Positions 44,101 through 53,316 of a stretch of 64,000 nt of DNA are shown in pieces (positions within the stretch are counted from its first letter, which is position 1; every line of letters begins with the position of its first letter). Position numbers and translations under genes: made by a program. The stretch is from Chitinophagales bacterium (lineage in GTDB: Bacteria; Bacteroidota; Bacteroidia; Chitinophagales; UBA2359): NCBI GenBank assembly GCA_020628375.1, contig JAHDFD010000015.1, positions 1 to 64,000 on the forward strand, given 5' to 3'. Under the pieces are notes generated by a model. That model did not search any database. It was given only the letters and a program-made list of their open reading frames with translations, and had not been told where the DNA came from.

Positions 44101-44481
44101 AAGCGGACGTTCGCAGCTGCTTACATTTACTCATATAATTCATAGAAACTAATATCTTTTTAGTAAATTTAGGATAGATCAGTGTTAAATAATGGCTACT
44201 TGAACTTTATACAAGAATACACTTGAATTTTATCACTTTATACTTAGTTGTAAAGGACTTCCGTTATTTGAAATAACTAATTTTTTCTAACCTACTCCCT
44301 GCAGTGTCTCTCGTGGCAAACGTTCTCAGCTTGATAGCCTAACTAAATTTAAGCCAAAACGTATCGAACGTCCTATTGTTAAAAGCGAATTCGATTTTTG
44401 AAAATTTTTATTGACGATAGAGACGTTCTCGGGTATGGAATGTTTTGACAGACTTATTTTTGGTTTAACCTCATATTCCAA
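44101..44481. other. Gene-free region with quasi-palindromic repeats
   Basis: No gene is visible in 380 bp. Related phrases occur at 44083-44120 (TGCAACGTCTCGC and GCGGACGTTCGCA form a quasi-palindrome), 44300-44335 and 44410-44425 (GAGACGTTCTCG). They look like pieces of a small repeated element that sits at the break point of the truncated T9SS gene. Confidence 0.55.
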
Positions 44482-44928
44482 TTAATTAAACAGACGCTTT
44501 TTAAAGCCAACACGGCTGCTCCCATCAGAATACCAATTTTTCATTTCAGTAAAAATATGATATCCCTGTTTTTTATAGAAGCCAGGCGCTTCGTAACCTG
44601 CTGTCCATGTCCAGATATTAGTAATGCCCACTGAAATATTCTTTGCTTCTATTGCTGAAAGTAGCCTTTTACCTAATCCCTGAGATCGGTATTCTTTCTC
44701 AACAAACAGATCTGTCAAATAAAACCATCCATTAAATTTATCATCATTCATATAGGCTAAGCCAGAAGAACAGCCAACGAATTTACCTTTATCTACTGCT
44801 GTATAACTGAATCGGGATGAATGCTGAACTTTCGCGCCCATTTCAATTGTATGTTCATCAAAACCCTTATACATTCTATTCAGCTCTTCTTTTGTCATCT
44901 CACGATTAATAACATCAATTTGACTCAT
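44482..44928 (-). CDS. GNAT family N-acetyltransferase
   Basis: The 148 residues form a single GNAT domain: motif A LTDLFVEKEYRSQGLGKRLL (acetyl-CoA pyrophosphate loop RSQGLG), then IWTWTAGYEAPGFYKKQGYH. It would transfer acetyl from acetyl-CoA to an amine of a small molecule or protein. It starts 16 bp after the phosphotransferase gene, so the two form a likely operon. Confidence 0.9.
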   Translation of the reverse strand: MSQIDVINREMTKEELNRMYKGFDEHTIEMGAKVQHSSRFSYTAVDKGKFVGCSSGLAYMNDDKFNGWFYLTDLFVEKEYRSQGLGKRLLSAIEAKNISVGITNIWTWTAGYEAPGFYKKQGYHIFTEMKNWYSDGSSRVGFKKRLFN

Positions 44929-44944
44929 CTTGCTTTGATTGTAT

Positions 44945-45667
44945 TTATGATTTTAATACTTGTTCGATTTGATTCCTTTTCACTTTTATCCAATTAATGC
45001 TCTTTTGAATTCTGAAAACTGCTTTCTTTGAAAATTCAACATTATCTACATGCTTCCCATTAAGAATAATCTGGTTGCGAAAATTAAGTATTCTGTTTTG
45101 TTGTTTAAGTATAGCTGGAATAAATGCTTCCCTTTCATTAAGTTCATAAGTATCTATTAAAGTAGAAATATCTCGAATTTGTTTTTCATCTGTATCTTCT
45201 GAAACTCCTAAATCCAAAAAAGTCCAAATGAAATAAGCTACATCATCTATTCTATAACCAGGCGCACATTCATCAAAATCAATCACCCCAACCACATTAT
45301 TGTTTTTGACAATTATATTCCATGGCGCAAAATCATTGTGGCAAATAGTTTCGTATTCTCCTACACTTTTATGTTCCGCCAAAAGATCATGAAAATTTTT
45401 GAGTATTTTAATAGATTCAATTTTTTGATTCAAACTTAAAGTAAATGTACGAGGCACTTCTCCAGCTATGTATGTAAGAATTTCTCTATCATTTTTATCA
45501 AACCCAATAAATTTTGGTGAATAGGCAAAGCTGTTTTTTTCTAGGTAAAGCAAGATACTATGAATGAATTTGTAGTTTGAAGATCTGGTTCTATGAACTT
45601 TATCGCCAATTTTTAATACACTTTCTGTACGCATACCTCCATTTAAAATCGTTGTTTCTTCCTTCAT
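44945..45667 (-). CDS. Aminoglycoside-phosphotransferase (APH) family kinase
   Basis: The 240-residue protein has a compact kinase-like fold. The Brenner-type loop CHNDFAPWNIIV supplies catalytic Asp and metal-binding Asn, and VIDFDECAPG is the metal-binding DFD-type motif; the N-terminal lobe is short. Family members phosphorylate small-molecule hydroxyls (aminoglycosides, homoserine, choline, macrolides). Pairing with an acetyltransferase gene suggests joint modification of one small molecule, but antibiotic resistance is not shown by sequence. Confidence 0.85.
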   Translation of the reverse strand: MKEETTILNGGMRTESVLKIGDKVHRTRSSNYKFIHSILLYLEKNSFAYSPKFIGFDKNDREILTYIAGEVPRTFTLSLNQKIESIKILKNFHDLLAEHKSVGEYETICHNDFAPWNIIVKNNNVVGVIDFDECAPGYRIDDVAYFIWTFLDLGVSEDTDEKQIRDISTLIDTYELNEREAFIPAILKQQNRILNFRNQIILNGKHVDNVEFSKKAVFRIQKSINWIKVKRNQIEQVLKS

Positions 45668-45717
45668 TTAATTTACTCAAATGATCTTTGGATAGGGGAA
45701 ATAAATATTCAATCATG

Positions 45718-47856
45718 CTATTTTAAAACCTCAACTTTCACCGTTTCAATCCCTTTGTTCGTTTCCATTTTTAGTAAATACATTCCAGCAGATAAAGAAT
45801 TTGTAGATAGAACGATTTTACCCTGCTGTTTCTGTGCTAGAATAGTCTGTTTTACGCCTTTTAAATCAAAAAGCTCTAAACTTTCTATTTCTGAATCAGT
45901 GTTTATAATAATATTATCGGAAGTCGGATTGGGATAGATAAAAATGTTTGTTTCACTCAGTAAATTTGTATTTGAAACCGTTTGATTCAAGGTATAATCC
46001 AATACAGAATCATCTGAAATATTAATAGTGTCAATTATGGTTTCTCCATTATAATTAATCACGATTTCATATTCCCCTTTAAATGGTCTGAAGCTAGCTT
46101 CACCATTATTATTAGTGAGGTCTTGCTCTTCCGTCCACCATTCATCAAAAACTTTATCGAAAAAAGCCTGAGCTGCGGGTTTTTCTGTCCAATCCTCATT
46201 GAATAAAGTTCCGTTACCTACCCAATGTGTTTCGTCCCAAACGCCCCAAAACATAAACATATCAACTTCTGGAATACTAAAGATCATAGTAATAAAGTCC
46301 GATAAATATTGAGCTGCCAGATCATCATCTATTCTTGGATCGATAATATCGTATTCTGTAATTTTTAGTGGAACATTAAATTCATTCGCAAAGTCGGTTA
46401 ATATATTTTCTACTTCATAAATCGAAGTTGGGAAATAGCGAATATGGGCTTGAAAACCTATACCGCCTAAATTTGCTCCGGCATCAATTGTTTCCTGAAT
46501 TGTATTTTGTAAAAAGTCATAATCAGCACCTTTTGTTTGTTGTGAAGAAATGGTTACATAATCATTGATTACCTGAGGTTTGTCTGGTTCGTATGCTTCC
46601 AATTGATTCATAACTTCGGAGTAGAATTCTCTCCCTGTTACATAGCTGCCAAAACCTGCAAAGGTGTTTTCAAAATCACGATTGGTCGTAGTTTCATTCA
46701 ATACATCATATTCATCAAAAATATCCTGAAGTTCCGGATACGATAGAATAAAATCGACCCAGTTCGTAGCTCTGTCTATGATGTACTGTGGGTCGTTGGC
46801 ATTGGCTTCTATATCAAATGGACAATTTATCCAACCCGGCCATATCAAAGTGTGGTATCGAATTTTAAAGTCGTTGTCTTTCAACCAATTTACGGCATTT
46901 ATTTTTTCTGGAATAGAAGTAATCCACCCTTCTTCCCAACCCGGCCATTTGAAAGAACTTCCGGGTGTTATCCAATTAAATTTATGTCCTGCACCGTCAA
47001 GATCCAATAGTTTATTTTCTAACTCTTGTTCAAAGTTTATATTATCAGCAATTCTATCTAAAGAAATGGCAGTCCCCCAGCCGAACTCATGTTCTAACAT
47101 ATTTATATTAATATCGGCATTAGAAATGGGCATGTTATTTACATCACTCACATTAACCGTTAAGTCCGATTTTCTGAAATTTTCTATTCTTTCTGCTGCT
47201 TGTAATCGCCAGGGAGCATCAGCTTCGTATCCTTCATACTGATCATTATGAACAATAAAGGGTAATTCTTCCAAAGCGTAATTATTGCCAAAATTCATAA
47301 TATTCATGCCTGCAACTTCTATTTCCTGAACTTCCCATGCTAATTGAATACCGCATATAAATTCGTTAGCCTGATAGTTTTGGCTAGCGCTGAATGGAAT
47401 GAGGTATTGTTGCCATTCATTTTGAAGATGGAGTGTTAAAGATTCTTCAAAAGATGAGTTATCTTCCGCATGTGCGAAAATAGTTACCTTGCCCAGATCA
47501 TTTACATTATTTGTTTTTCTCAGATTCAGAATCAACAAACAAACATCATTTTGCTGAATAGGGTTTTGATTACTCATTCCCCAGCCACTATTGAACCAAT
47601 AATCTCCTTCTACTTCGTTTAGTATATTGTTAACCTGCGAGAAAGCCTGATCGTTGATAGTGAGTGGAATGATATCTACAGCACCATAGCTGTAAGCTTC
47701 TTCTAAGTTCTGTGTTTCAGTATTGAAAAATACCCATTCTCCATTTTCAAGCCCATATTCAGAAGCAAGCATTTGCTCTATGCTTAAGTGATAGCTGTCT
47801 TGGGCATAGGTGAAAAGGGAGGTTATTAGTAATATTAAAGTAAAAGAGTATTTCAT
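45718..47856 (-). CDS. Secreted GH10 endo-1,4-beta-xylanase with T9SS sorting domain
   Basis: The 712-residue protein has a signal peptide (to about residue 19), a beta-sandwich carbohydrate-binding-like N-terminal part (about 25-230), then a GH10 catalytic barrel (about 255-580). Acid/base Glu388 is in YDVLNE, nucleophile Glu501 in ITEYD, and His335 in RYHTLIW lines the subsite. A linker strand and a T9SS type A domain end the chain (YPNPTSDNIIIN, LSAGMYLLKM). It would hydrolyse xylan at the surface or outside the cell. No other xylan genes are adjacent. Confidence 0.92.
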   Translation of the reverse strand: MKYSFTLILLITSLFTYAQDSYHLSIEQMLASEYGLENGEWVFFNTETQNLEEAYSYGAVDIIPLTINDQAFSQVNNILNEVEGDYWFNSGWGMSNQNPIQQNDVCLLILNLRKTNNVNDLGKVTIFAHAEDNSSFEESLTLHLQNEWQQYLIPFSASQNYQANEFICGIQLAWEVQEIEVAGMNIMNFGNNYALEELPFIVHNDQYEGYEADAPWRLQAAERIENFRKSDLTVNVSDVNNMPISNADININMLEHEFGWGTAISLDRIADNINFEQELENKLLDLDGAGHKFNWITPGSSFKWPGWEEGWITSIPEKINAVNWLKDNDFKIRYHTLIWPGWINCPFDIEANANDPQYIIDRATNWVDFILSYPELQDIFDEYDVLNETTTNRDFENTFAGFGSYVTGREFYSEVMNQLEAYEPDKPQVINDYVTISSQQTKGADYDFLQNTIQETIDAGANLGGIGFQAHIRYFPTSIYEVENILTDFANEFNVPLKITEYDIIDPRIDDDLAAQYLSDFITMIFSIPEVDMFMFWGVWDETHWVGNGTLFNEDWTEKPAAQAFFDKVFDEWWTEEQDLTNNNGEASFRPFKGEYEIVINYNGETIIDTINISDDSVLDYTLNQTVSNTNLLSETNIFIYPNPTSDNIIINTDSEIESLELFDLKGVKQTILAQKQQGKIVLSTNSLSAGMYLLKMETNKGIETVKVEVLK

Positions 47857-48072
47857 GCAAAATATAGTTAACTATCAATGAATCAAAAAGTATTGTAATT
47901 GTGATTTGAGTTAAATATAAATATAATATAGCATAGAAGCTAATTCTTGTAGCGTTTATTGCATAAGTGAATAATTTGATTTTTGGAAAGCATGTTTTAA
48001 TAGCGTTGTGCGAAAATTTTACTGATAATCAGTTAGTTATGTTTTTTTGTTGCAAGTTTTTTCTTCAAAAAC

Positions 48073-48103
48073 TTGATTTACGTAGCTAAAGTTTCTACAT
48101 TTG
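48073..48103 (+). promoter_or_regulatory. Promoter of the rplM operon
   Basis: TTG at 48073-48075 and TACATTTG at 48096-48103 with a 20-bp gap match the Bacteroidota consensus (TTG, about 19-21 bp, TAnnTTTG). It is 66 bp upstream of the GTG start of rplM. The leader between may carry autoregulatory structure, but none is obvious. Confidence 0.75.
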
Positions 48104-48169
48104 CACTCCCTTAGCCGCTTTTTAGGTTATACAGGGATTGAAATAAAAGAAAATAAAAGCGAAAATATC

Positions 48170-48628
48170 GTGAGTAAATTAAGTTACAAAACCAAATCGG
48201 CACGCAAAGAAGATTACGTAGATTCACGTGATTGGTTCATTGTTGATGCTACAAATTTAACGGTTGGACGCTTAGCTTCGGAAATTGCCAAAATATTACG
48301 TGGCAAGCACAAACCGAGCTATACGCCACACATCGACACCGGAGATTGCATTATCGTTATCAATGCTGAGAAAGTTGTATTTACCGGAAACAAAATGAAT
48401 GCGAAAGAATACGTTCGTTATTCTGGGTATCCGGGTGGACAGCGTAAAGCTACACCGCGTGATCTAATCGAAAAGAAGCCGATCGCTATTTTAGAAAATG
48501 CTGTTCGTGGAATGTTGCCTAAAAATCGTTTAGGACGTGCTATGTTCAGAAAATTAAAAGTGTATGCTGGTACAGATCACCCGCATGAAGCACAAAACCC
48601 ACAAGAATTAAAATTCGTTAATATATGA
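48170..48628 (+). CDS. rplM: Ribosomal protein uL13
   Basis: The GTG at 48170-48172 starts the expected N-terminus ([14 protein letters not shown]); the open frame upstream to 48101 overlaps the promoter. The 152-residue protein has the L13 signature around [20 protein letters not shown] and the HIDTGD and [11 protein letters not shown] segments. It is an early-binding large-subunit protein. The stop overlaps the rpsI ATG (ATGA), so the pair is translationally coupled. Confidence 0.97.
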   Translation: MSKLSYKTKSARKEDYVDSRDWFIVDATNLTVGRLASEIAKILRGKHKPSYTPHIDTGDCIIVINAEKVVFTGNKMNAKEYVRYSGYPGGQRKATPRDLIEKKPIAILENAVRGMLPKNRLGRAMFRKLKVYAGTDHPHEAQNPQELKFVNI

Positions 48629-49017
48629 GCTGGATCAATGCAGTAGGTCGCCGTAAATCGGCAATAGCGCGTGTTTTCCTTAAGCCGGGAAGCGGACAAA
48701 TTACCGTTAATAAACGCGATTACAAAGATTATTTTTCGATAGCTGTTCATCAATTAGCATTAACAGAGCCTTTAAGAATCCTTGAATCTGAAGATCGCTA
48801 TGATATTAAGATCAATGTTAAAGGTGGAGGTGTTAAAGGACAAGCGGAAGCGGTTCGTTTAGGAATTGCTCGTGCTTTGGTGAAAGAGAACGAAGAAGTG
48901 AAACCAACTTTAAAAGAAGCAAACGGTAGCATTATGACTCGTGATGCTCGTGTTGTTGAACGTAAGAAGCCAGGTTTACGTAAAGCACGTAAACGTAAGC
49001 AGTTCAGTAAACGTTAA
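48625..49017 (+). CDS. rpsI: Ribosomal protein uS9
   Basis: The 130 residues start [20 protein letters not shown] and end in the basic tail [12 protein letters not shown] that reaches the P-site tRNA. The [19 protein letters not shown] segment is the S9 signature. It is a small-subunit head protein, co-transcribed after rplM. Confidence 0.98.
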   Translation: MSWINAVGRRKSAIARVFLKPGSGQITVNKRDYKDYFSIAVHQLALTEPLRILESEDRYDIKINVKGGGVKGQAEAVRLGIARALVKENEEVKPTLKEANGSIMTRDARVVERKKPGLRKARKRKQFSKR

Positions 49018-49074
49018 TCATTGCTTCAATAAGCATTGCTTATTAATTTTTGTAATTCTAAAGAAAACAATAAC

Positions 49075-49929
49075 ATGCCAGATATTTCAACTGATAAAAT
49101 GTTACAGGCAGGTGTTCACTTCGGACATTTGCGTAAAAAATGGAATCCTAAAATGAGCCCTTATATTTTCATGGAGAAAAAAGGGATTCATATAATCGAC
49201 CTTAACAAAACTAAAAATGCTCTAGAAAAAGCAGGTGATGCAATGCGTTCAATTGCACGTTCTGGTCGTCAGATCTTATTTGTTGCTACTAAAAAGCAAG
49301 CAAAAGAGATTATCGAGAATAATGCAGCACGTTGCAATATGCCTTTTGTTACTGAACGTTGGTTAGGAGGAATGTTAACAAACTTCGCAACTATTCGTAA
49401 GTCAGTTAATAAAATGCGCAGCATCGATAAGTTAATTAACGAAGCGAGTATTACTAAGAAAGAGCGTTTGATGCTTACACGTGAAAAAAATAAAATGGAG
49501 CGTGTGTTAGGAGGTATTGCTGATATGAAGCGTATTCCTTCTGCTATATTCATCGTTGATATTAGTTTTGAACACATTGCTTTGGTAGAATCTAAGAAAT
49601 TAGGAATGAATACCTTCGCAATGGTTGATACTAATTCTGACCCGAACTTAGTAGATTTTCCGGTTCCTGCAAACGACGATGCTTCTAAATCGATAGAGTT
49701 AATTACTAACTATTTAACCGATTGTATTATCGAAGGATTAAAAGAGCGTGAGCAGAACAAAGATCTTCAACAAGCTGCCAAAGCAGATGAAGATGGTGAT
49801 GGAGAAAAGCGTACACGTCGTAGAAGAAAAAAAGCCGACAGTAATGATGCTGCTCCAGAGGAGAAAGCAGAAGCTTCTGCTAAAGAAGGTGGCGATGAGG
49901 CACCTGCTTCTGAAGAAAAAGAAGCATAA
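49075..49929 (+). CDS. rpsB: Ribosomal protein uS2 with a charged C-terminal extension
   Basis: Translation should start at the ATG 49075-49077 (MPDISTDKMLQAGVHFGH); an upstream in-frame ATG at 49036 adds a non-conserved leader. The S2 signatures (GVHFGHLRKKWNPKM, WLGGMLTNF) are clear within residues 1-225. The last 55 residues are a highly charged tail with RTRRRRKK and acidic Ala/Glu-rich repeats, a feature of many Bacteroidota S2 proteins. Confidence 0.97.
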   Translation: MPDISTDKMLQAGVHFGHLRKKWNPKMSPYIFMEKKGIHIIDLNKTKNALEKAGDAMRSIARSGRQILFVATKKQAKEIIENNAARCNMPFVTERWLGGMLTNFATIRKSVNKMRSIDKLINEASITKKERLMLTREKNKMERVLGGIADMKRIPSAIFIVDISFEHIALVESKKLGMNTFAMVDTNSDPNLVDFPVPANDDASKSIELITNYLTDCIIEGLKEREQNKDLQQAAKADEDGDGEKRTRRRRKKADSNDAAPEEKAEASAKEGGDEAPASEEKEA

Positions 49930-49957
49930 TCTTTGGCGAAATAATAACCAAAATACG

Positions 49958-50000
49958 CAGATAGCTAATCGCCTCCGAGCCATTAGCTATTTGTTTTTTT
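49958..50000 (+). terminator. Hairpin between rpsB and tsf
   Basis: ATAGCTAAT (49961-49969) pairs with ATTAGCTAT (49982-49990), extended to 12 bp by c-g, a-t and a G-T pair, followed by TTGTTTTTTT. It could attenuate transcription between rpsB and tsf. Confidence 0.75.
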
Positions 50001-50003
50001 AGG

Positions 50004-50019
50004 AATTCCAATTGGAATT
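50004..50019 (+). promoter_or_regulatory. 16-bp perfect palindrome upstream of tsf
   Basis: AATTCCAATTGGAATT is a perfect dyad 44 bp before the tsf ATG, right after the rpsB terminator. It may be an operator or RNA hairpin; the role is unknown. Confidence 0.35.
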
Positions 50020-50063
50020 TTAAAACATCTATTAATAATATTTAAAACTTAAAAATTTTAATC

Positions 50064-50897
50064 ATGGCTATAACTGCCTCTTTAGTAAATGAATTGCGTA
50101 AAATTACAGGCGCAGGAATGATGGACTGTAAAAAAGCCTTAACTGAAACAGGTGGCGATATTGAAGCAGCTATCGACTTTTTACGTAAAAAAGGTCAGAA
50201 AGTAGCAGCTAAACGTGCAGATCGCGATGCTTCAGAAGGTGTTGTTATTGCACAAACTAACGCTGATAATACTGCCGGTACAGTAATTTATGTTACTTGT
50301 GAAACAGATTTCGTTTCTAAGAATGAAGATTTTGTAAAATTCGCTCAAACAATTTCTGATGCTGCTCAGGCAAATATGCCCGCCGATAAAGATGCGATGC
50401 TAGCAATCGAAATCGATGGTAAAGCTGTTTCAGAACACTTATTGGAACAATGTGGTAAAATTGGTGAGAAAATTGAATTAGCTAACTACGAATTACTTTC
50501 AGGTGATGCTATTGTTGCATACAACCACGCTGGAAATAAAATTGGTGTTTTAGTTGAACTAAACAAAAACTCTGAAGCTGCTTTAGTTGCTGGTAGAGAT
50601 GCTGCTATGCAAATTGCTGCTATGCGTGCAATTGCTGTTGACGAATCAGGTATTTCTCAGGATATTTTAGATCGTGAGTTCAAAGTAGGTCGTGATCAGG
50701 CAATTGAAGAAGGAAAGCCGGAAGCAATTGTTGATAAAATTGCAAATGGTCGTGTACAGAAGTTTATCAAAGAGTCAACTTTGTTGAATCAGGCCTTTGT
50801 TAAAGATTCTAAGCAAAATGTTGCTCAATATTTAGGTTCTGTTGAAAGCGGTTTAACTGTTGCTTCATTTAAGCGTGTTGCTTTAGGAGCACTTTAA
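50064..50897 (+). CDS. tsf: Elongation factor Ts
   Basis: EF-Ts catalyses GDP release from EF-Tu. The 277-residue protein begins with the UBA-like domain ITASLVNELRKITGAGMMDCKKAL, then the EF-Tu-contact TDFVSKNEDF core. Length and order of domains fit. It follows rpsB after an internal hairpin, with a strong terminator after it. Confidence 0.98.
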   Translation: MAITASLVNELRKITGAGMMDCKKALTETGGDIEAAIDFLRKKGQKVAAKRADRDASEGVVIAQTNADNTAGTVIYVTCETDFVSKNEDFVKFAQTISDAAQANMPADKDAMLAIEIDGKAVSEHLLEQCGKIGEKIELANYELLSGDAIVAYNHAGNKIGVLVELNKNSEAALVAGRDAAMQIAAMRAIAVDESGISQDILDREFKVGRDQAIEEGKPEAIVDKIANGRVQKFIKESTLLNQAFVKDSKQNVAQYLGSVESGLTVASFKRVALGAL

Positions 50898-50924
50898 TCT
50901 TAATTCAGACTATAAAAATATTTG

Positions 50925-50960
50925 AAGCCATTACTAGCAAAGTTAGTAATGGCTTTTTTT
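50925..50960 (+). terminator. Terminator of tsf
   Basis: AAGCCATTACTA (50925-50936) pairs perfectly with TAGTAATGGCTT (50944-50955), then a T tract to 50960. It lies 28 bp after the tsf stop and just before the convergent pyrG stop. Confidence 0.9.
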
Positions 50961-50968
50961 AAATTGTA

Positions 50969-52582
50969 TTATTGCTTATTGTGGTTAATAGCTGCTTTTA
51001 CTAAATCTCTGAATAAAGGATGCGGAGCTATAACCCTGCTTTTCAATTCTGGGTGAAATTGTACACCTACAAACCAGGGATGTTGATTGTTGTCTAATTC
51101 TACAATTTCTACTAATTCGCTCATTTCATTTATACCAACTGCCAATAAACCTGCTTGTTCAAATTGTTTCAGGAATTTATTATTGAACTCGAATCGATGA
51201 CGGTGTCGTTCTTCTATTTTTGAACTTTTATATGCTTTTATAGCATGACTATCTTCCTTAAGACTGCATTCATAAGCTCCTAAACGCATTGTTCCGCCCA
51301 TTTTAGTTACTCGCTTTTGAGCCTCCATAAGGTCTATAACTGGTGCTTCTGTAGTTCTATCCATTTCAGAAGAATGGGCATCGGTTAAGCCAAGCACGTT
51401 TCTGGCAAATTCAATAACCGCACATTGCATACCTAAGCAAATACCGAGAAAAGGAATTTTATTTTCGCGTACATATTTTACTGCTTCTATCTTACCTTCT
51501 ATACCTCTGTCCCCAAAACCAGGAGCTACTAAAACTGCATCTTTGTCTGCAAGTAATTCGTCAACAGTGTCTTCGTTTATATGTTCTGAATGTACAGATA
51601 CAACGTTTACTTTACACTGATGAAATGCACCTGCATGAACAAAAGCTTCCTGAATGGATTTATAGGCATCGGGTAACTCAACATACTTGCCAACTAAGCC
51701 AATGGTTACTGCTTTCTTTGGCTTCTGAATTCGATCTAAAAACTGTTTCCATTTACGTAAATCTGGTTTTTTTCTGTTTTGGATTCTAAGCTTATCGAGA
51801 ACAATAGTGTCTATTTTTTCTTCTTGTAAAGCTATAGGAACATGGTAGATTGAATCTGCATCGGCACATTCTATTACAGAGTTATCATCAACATTACAGA
51901 ATAAGGCTAATTTGGCTTTTATCTCATCTGAAACAGGATGCTCGGTTCGGCAAACTAAAATATCGGGTTGAATTCCATTTTTTGCAAGCTCTTTAACTGA
52001 GTGTTGAGTTGGTTTGGTTTTTAGCTCTCCGGCAGCACTTAAATAGGGCAGTAAGGTCAGGTGAATAACAATGCAATTCTGAGAACCTAATTCCCATTTC
52101 ATTTGTCGAACACTTTCTATATAAGGAAGCGATTCTATATCACCAACAGTTCCACCTAATTCCGTTATCAGTACATCGTAGTCTCCGGTATTAGCAAGCA
52201 TCTTCATGCGCCTTTTTATTTCATCGGTAATATGTGGAATAACCTGAACTGTCTTGCCAAGGTAATCACCTGCACGTTCTCTTTCAATAACTGTTTGATA
52301 AACACGTCCGGTGGTAACATTATTATCTTGTGAAGTATTGATATTTAAAAAACGTTCGTAATGCCCTAAGTCTAAATCGGTTTCTGCGCCATCATCAGTT
52401 ACGTAACATTCTCCGTGTTCATAAGGGTTCAATGTACCAGGATCAACATTAATATACGGATCGAATTTTTGTATGGTAACACGCAAGCCTCTTGCCTGCA
52501 GAAGTTTTGCCAGTGAAGCGGCTACAATTCCTTTTCCTAAAGATGAAGTAACACCACCGGTTACGAATATATGCTTTGTCAT
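50969..52582 (-). CDS. pyrG: CTP synthase
   Basis: PyrG makes CTP from UTP, ATP and glutamine. The 537-residue protein has the synthetase domain ([12 protein letters not shown] at 8-19, the LDLGHYERF and GGTVGDIES segments) and a class I glutamine amidotransferase domain from about 290, with nucleophile Cys in LGICLGMQ and the C-terminal FHPEL. Both domains are complete. It is a single gene convergent with tsf. Confidence 0.98.
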   Translation of the reverse strand: MTKHIFVTGGVTSSLGKGIVAASLAKLLQARGLRVTIQKFDPYINVDPGTLNPYEHGECYVTDDGAETDLDLGHYERFLNINTSQDNNVTTGRVYQTVIERERAGDYLGKTVQVIPHITDEIKRRMKMLANTGDYDVLITELGGTVGDIESLPYIESVRQMKWELGSQNCIVIHLTLLPYLSAAGELKTKPTQHSVKELAKNGIQPDILVCRTEHPVSDEIKAKLALFCNVDDNSVIECADADSIYHVPIALQEEKIDTIVLDKLRIQNRKKPDLRKWKQFLDRIQKPKKAVTIGLVGKYVELPDAYKSIQEAFVHAGAFHQCKVNVVSVHSEHINEDTVDELLADKDAVLVAPGFGDRGIEGKIEAVKYVRENKIPFLGICLGMQCAVIEFARNVLGLTDAHSSEMDRTTEAPVIDLMEAQKRVTKMGGTMRLGAYECSLKEDSHAIKAYKSSKIEERHRHRFEFNNKFLKQFEQAGLLAVGINEMSELVEIVELDNNQHPWFVGVQFHPELKSRVIAPHPLFRDLVKAAINHNKQ

Positions 52583-52647
52583 GATTTCTGAAGACCTTGC
52601 GTAAACAAAGCAAACAAATTTACGCTTTTATTTTGGGGCTTAGTGTT

Positions 52648-53232
52648 TTATGAAGAAAAATCAATGTCTTTGTATAGTTCTTGCAATGAAATAGAAATAT
52701 CAACACTTTCTAATTGAAAGCTTCCAGTCTCATAAGTTTTGATCTGCCATATATCTATACCTTCTTTCTTGGTGAAAACTTCAACGCTTTGTTTGGATTG
52801 ATCTATTAAAACATATTCTTGTAAACTTGGTATTGAACGATATATAGAAAACTTTTCATGAAGGTCATAAGCACTTGTACTTTTCGATAGTACTTCAACT
52901 ATAACAATAGGATTGGTAACAGCGTTCTTGTCTTTATCAGAAAAGTTGGCTTTCCCACATATTATAGAGGCATCGGGTAATAAGTAGCTGTTTTTCTTAT
53001 CAATAAATACTTTTAGGTCTGAGTTGAACGCTTCACAGTCTTTACCATTAAGTGCGATAGTAAATTGAGTAGTGATTCTTGTACTTAATCGGCTATGATT
53101 AAAACTTCCACCTGCCATATATTTAATGGTTCCGTTCAAGTATTCAACCCTTCCCTCGTAAGCATTAGCAATAGCAAAATATTCACTTACACTGTAATGC
53201 TCTTTTAATTCTTCTTGTTTAAGTTCGCCCAT
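52648..53232 (-). CDS. Uma2 (DUF820) family restriction-endonuclease-fold protein
   Basis: The 194-residue protein has the Uma2 arrangement: an N-terminal YSVSEYFAIANAYEGRVEYLNG segment, then the PD-(D/E)xK-like core LLPDASIIC and IVIVEVLSKSTSAYDLHEKFSIYRS. The Asp and Glu in LPDASI and VEVLSKS would bind metal. The family is common and of unclear function, often transposon- or defense-associated in other phyla. It is divergent from the helicase gene across 84 bp. Confidence 0.8.
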   Translation of the reverse strand: MGELKQEELKEHYSVSEYFAIANAYEGRVEYLNGTIKYMAGGSFNHSRLSTRITTQFTIALNGKDCEAFNSDLKVFIDKKNSYLLPDASIICGKANFSDKDKNAVTNPIVIVEVLSKSTSAYDLHEKFSIYRSIPSLQEYVLIDQSKQSVEVFTKKEGIDIWQIKTYETGSFQLESVDISISLQELYKDIDFSS

Positions 53233-53316
53233 GGTGTTAATTATATTCGTAAAATTAATAGAATTACAATTAACTTCGTCCTTTTATTTCTCTCGCTTAA
53301 AAACTACTAAAAAACT

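Noticed and set aside
49748-50002. 84-residue plus-strand gene at the end of rpsB
   Set aside because: It is the other-frame shadow of the charged rpsB tail.
52648-53232. Uma2-type protein as an active restriction or defense system
   Set aside because: It has no methylase or partner and this family is common with unclear roles, so only the fold is reported.
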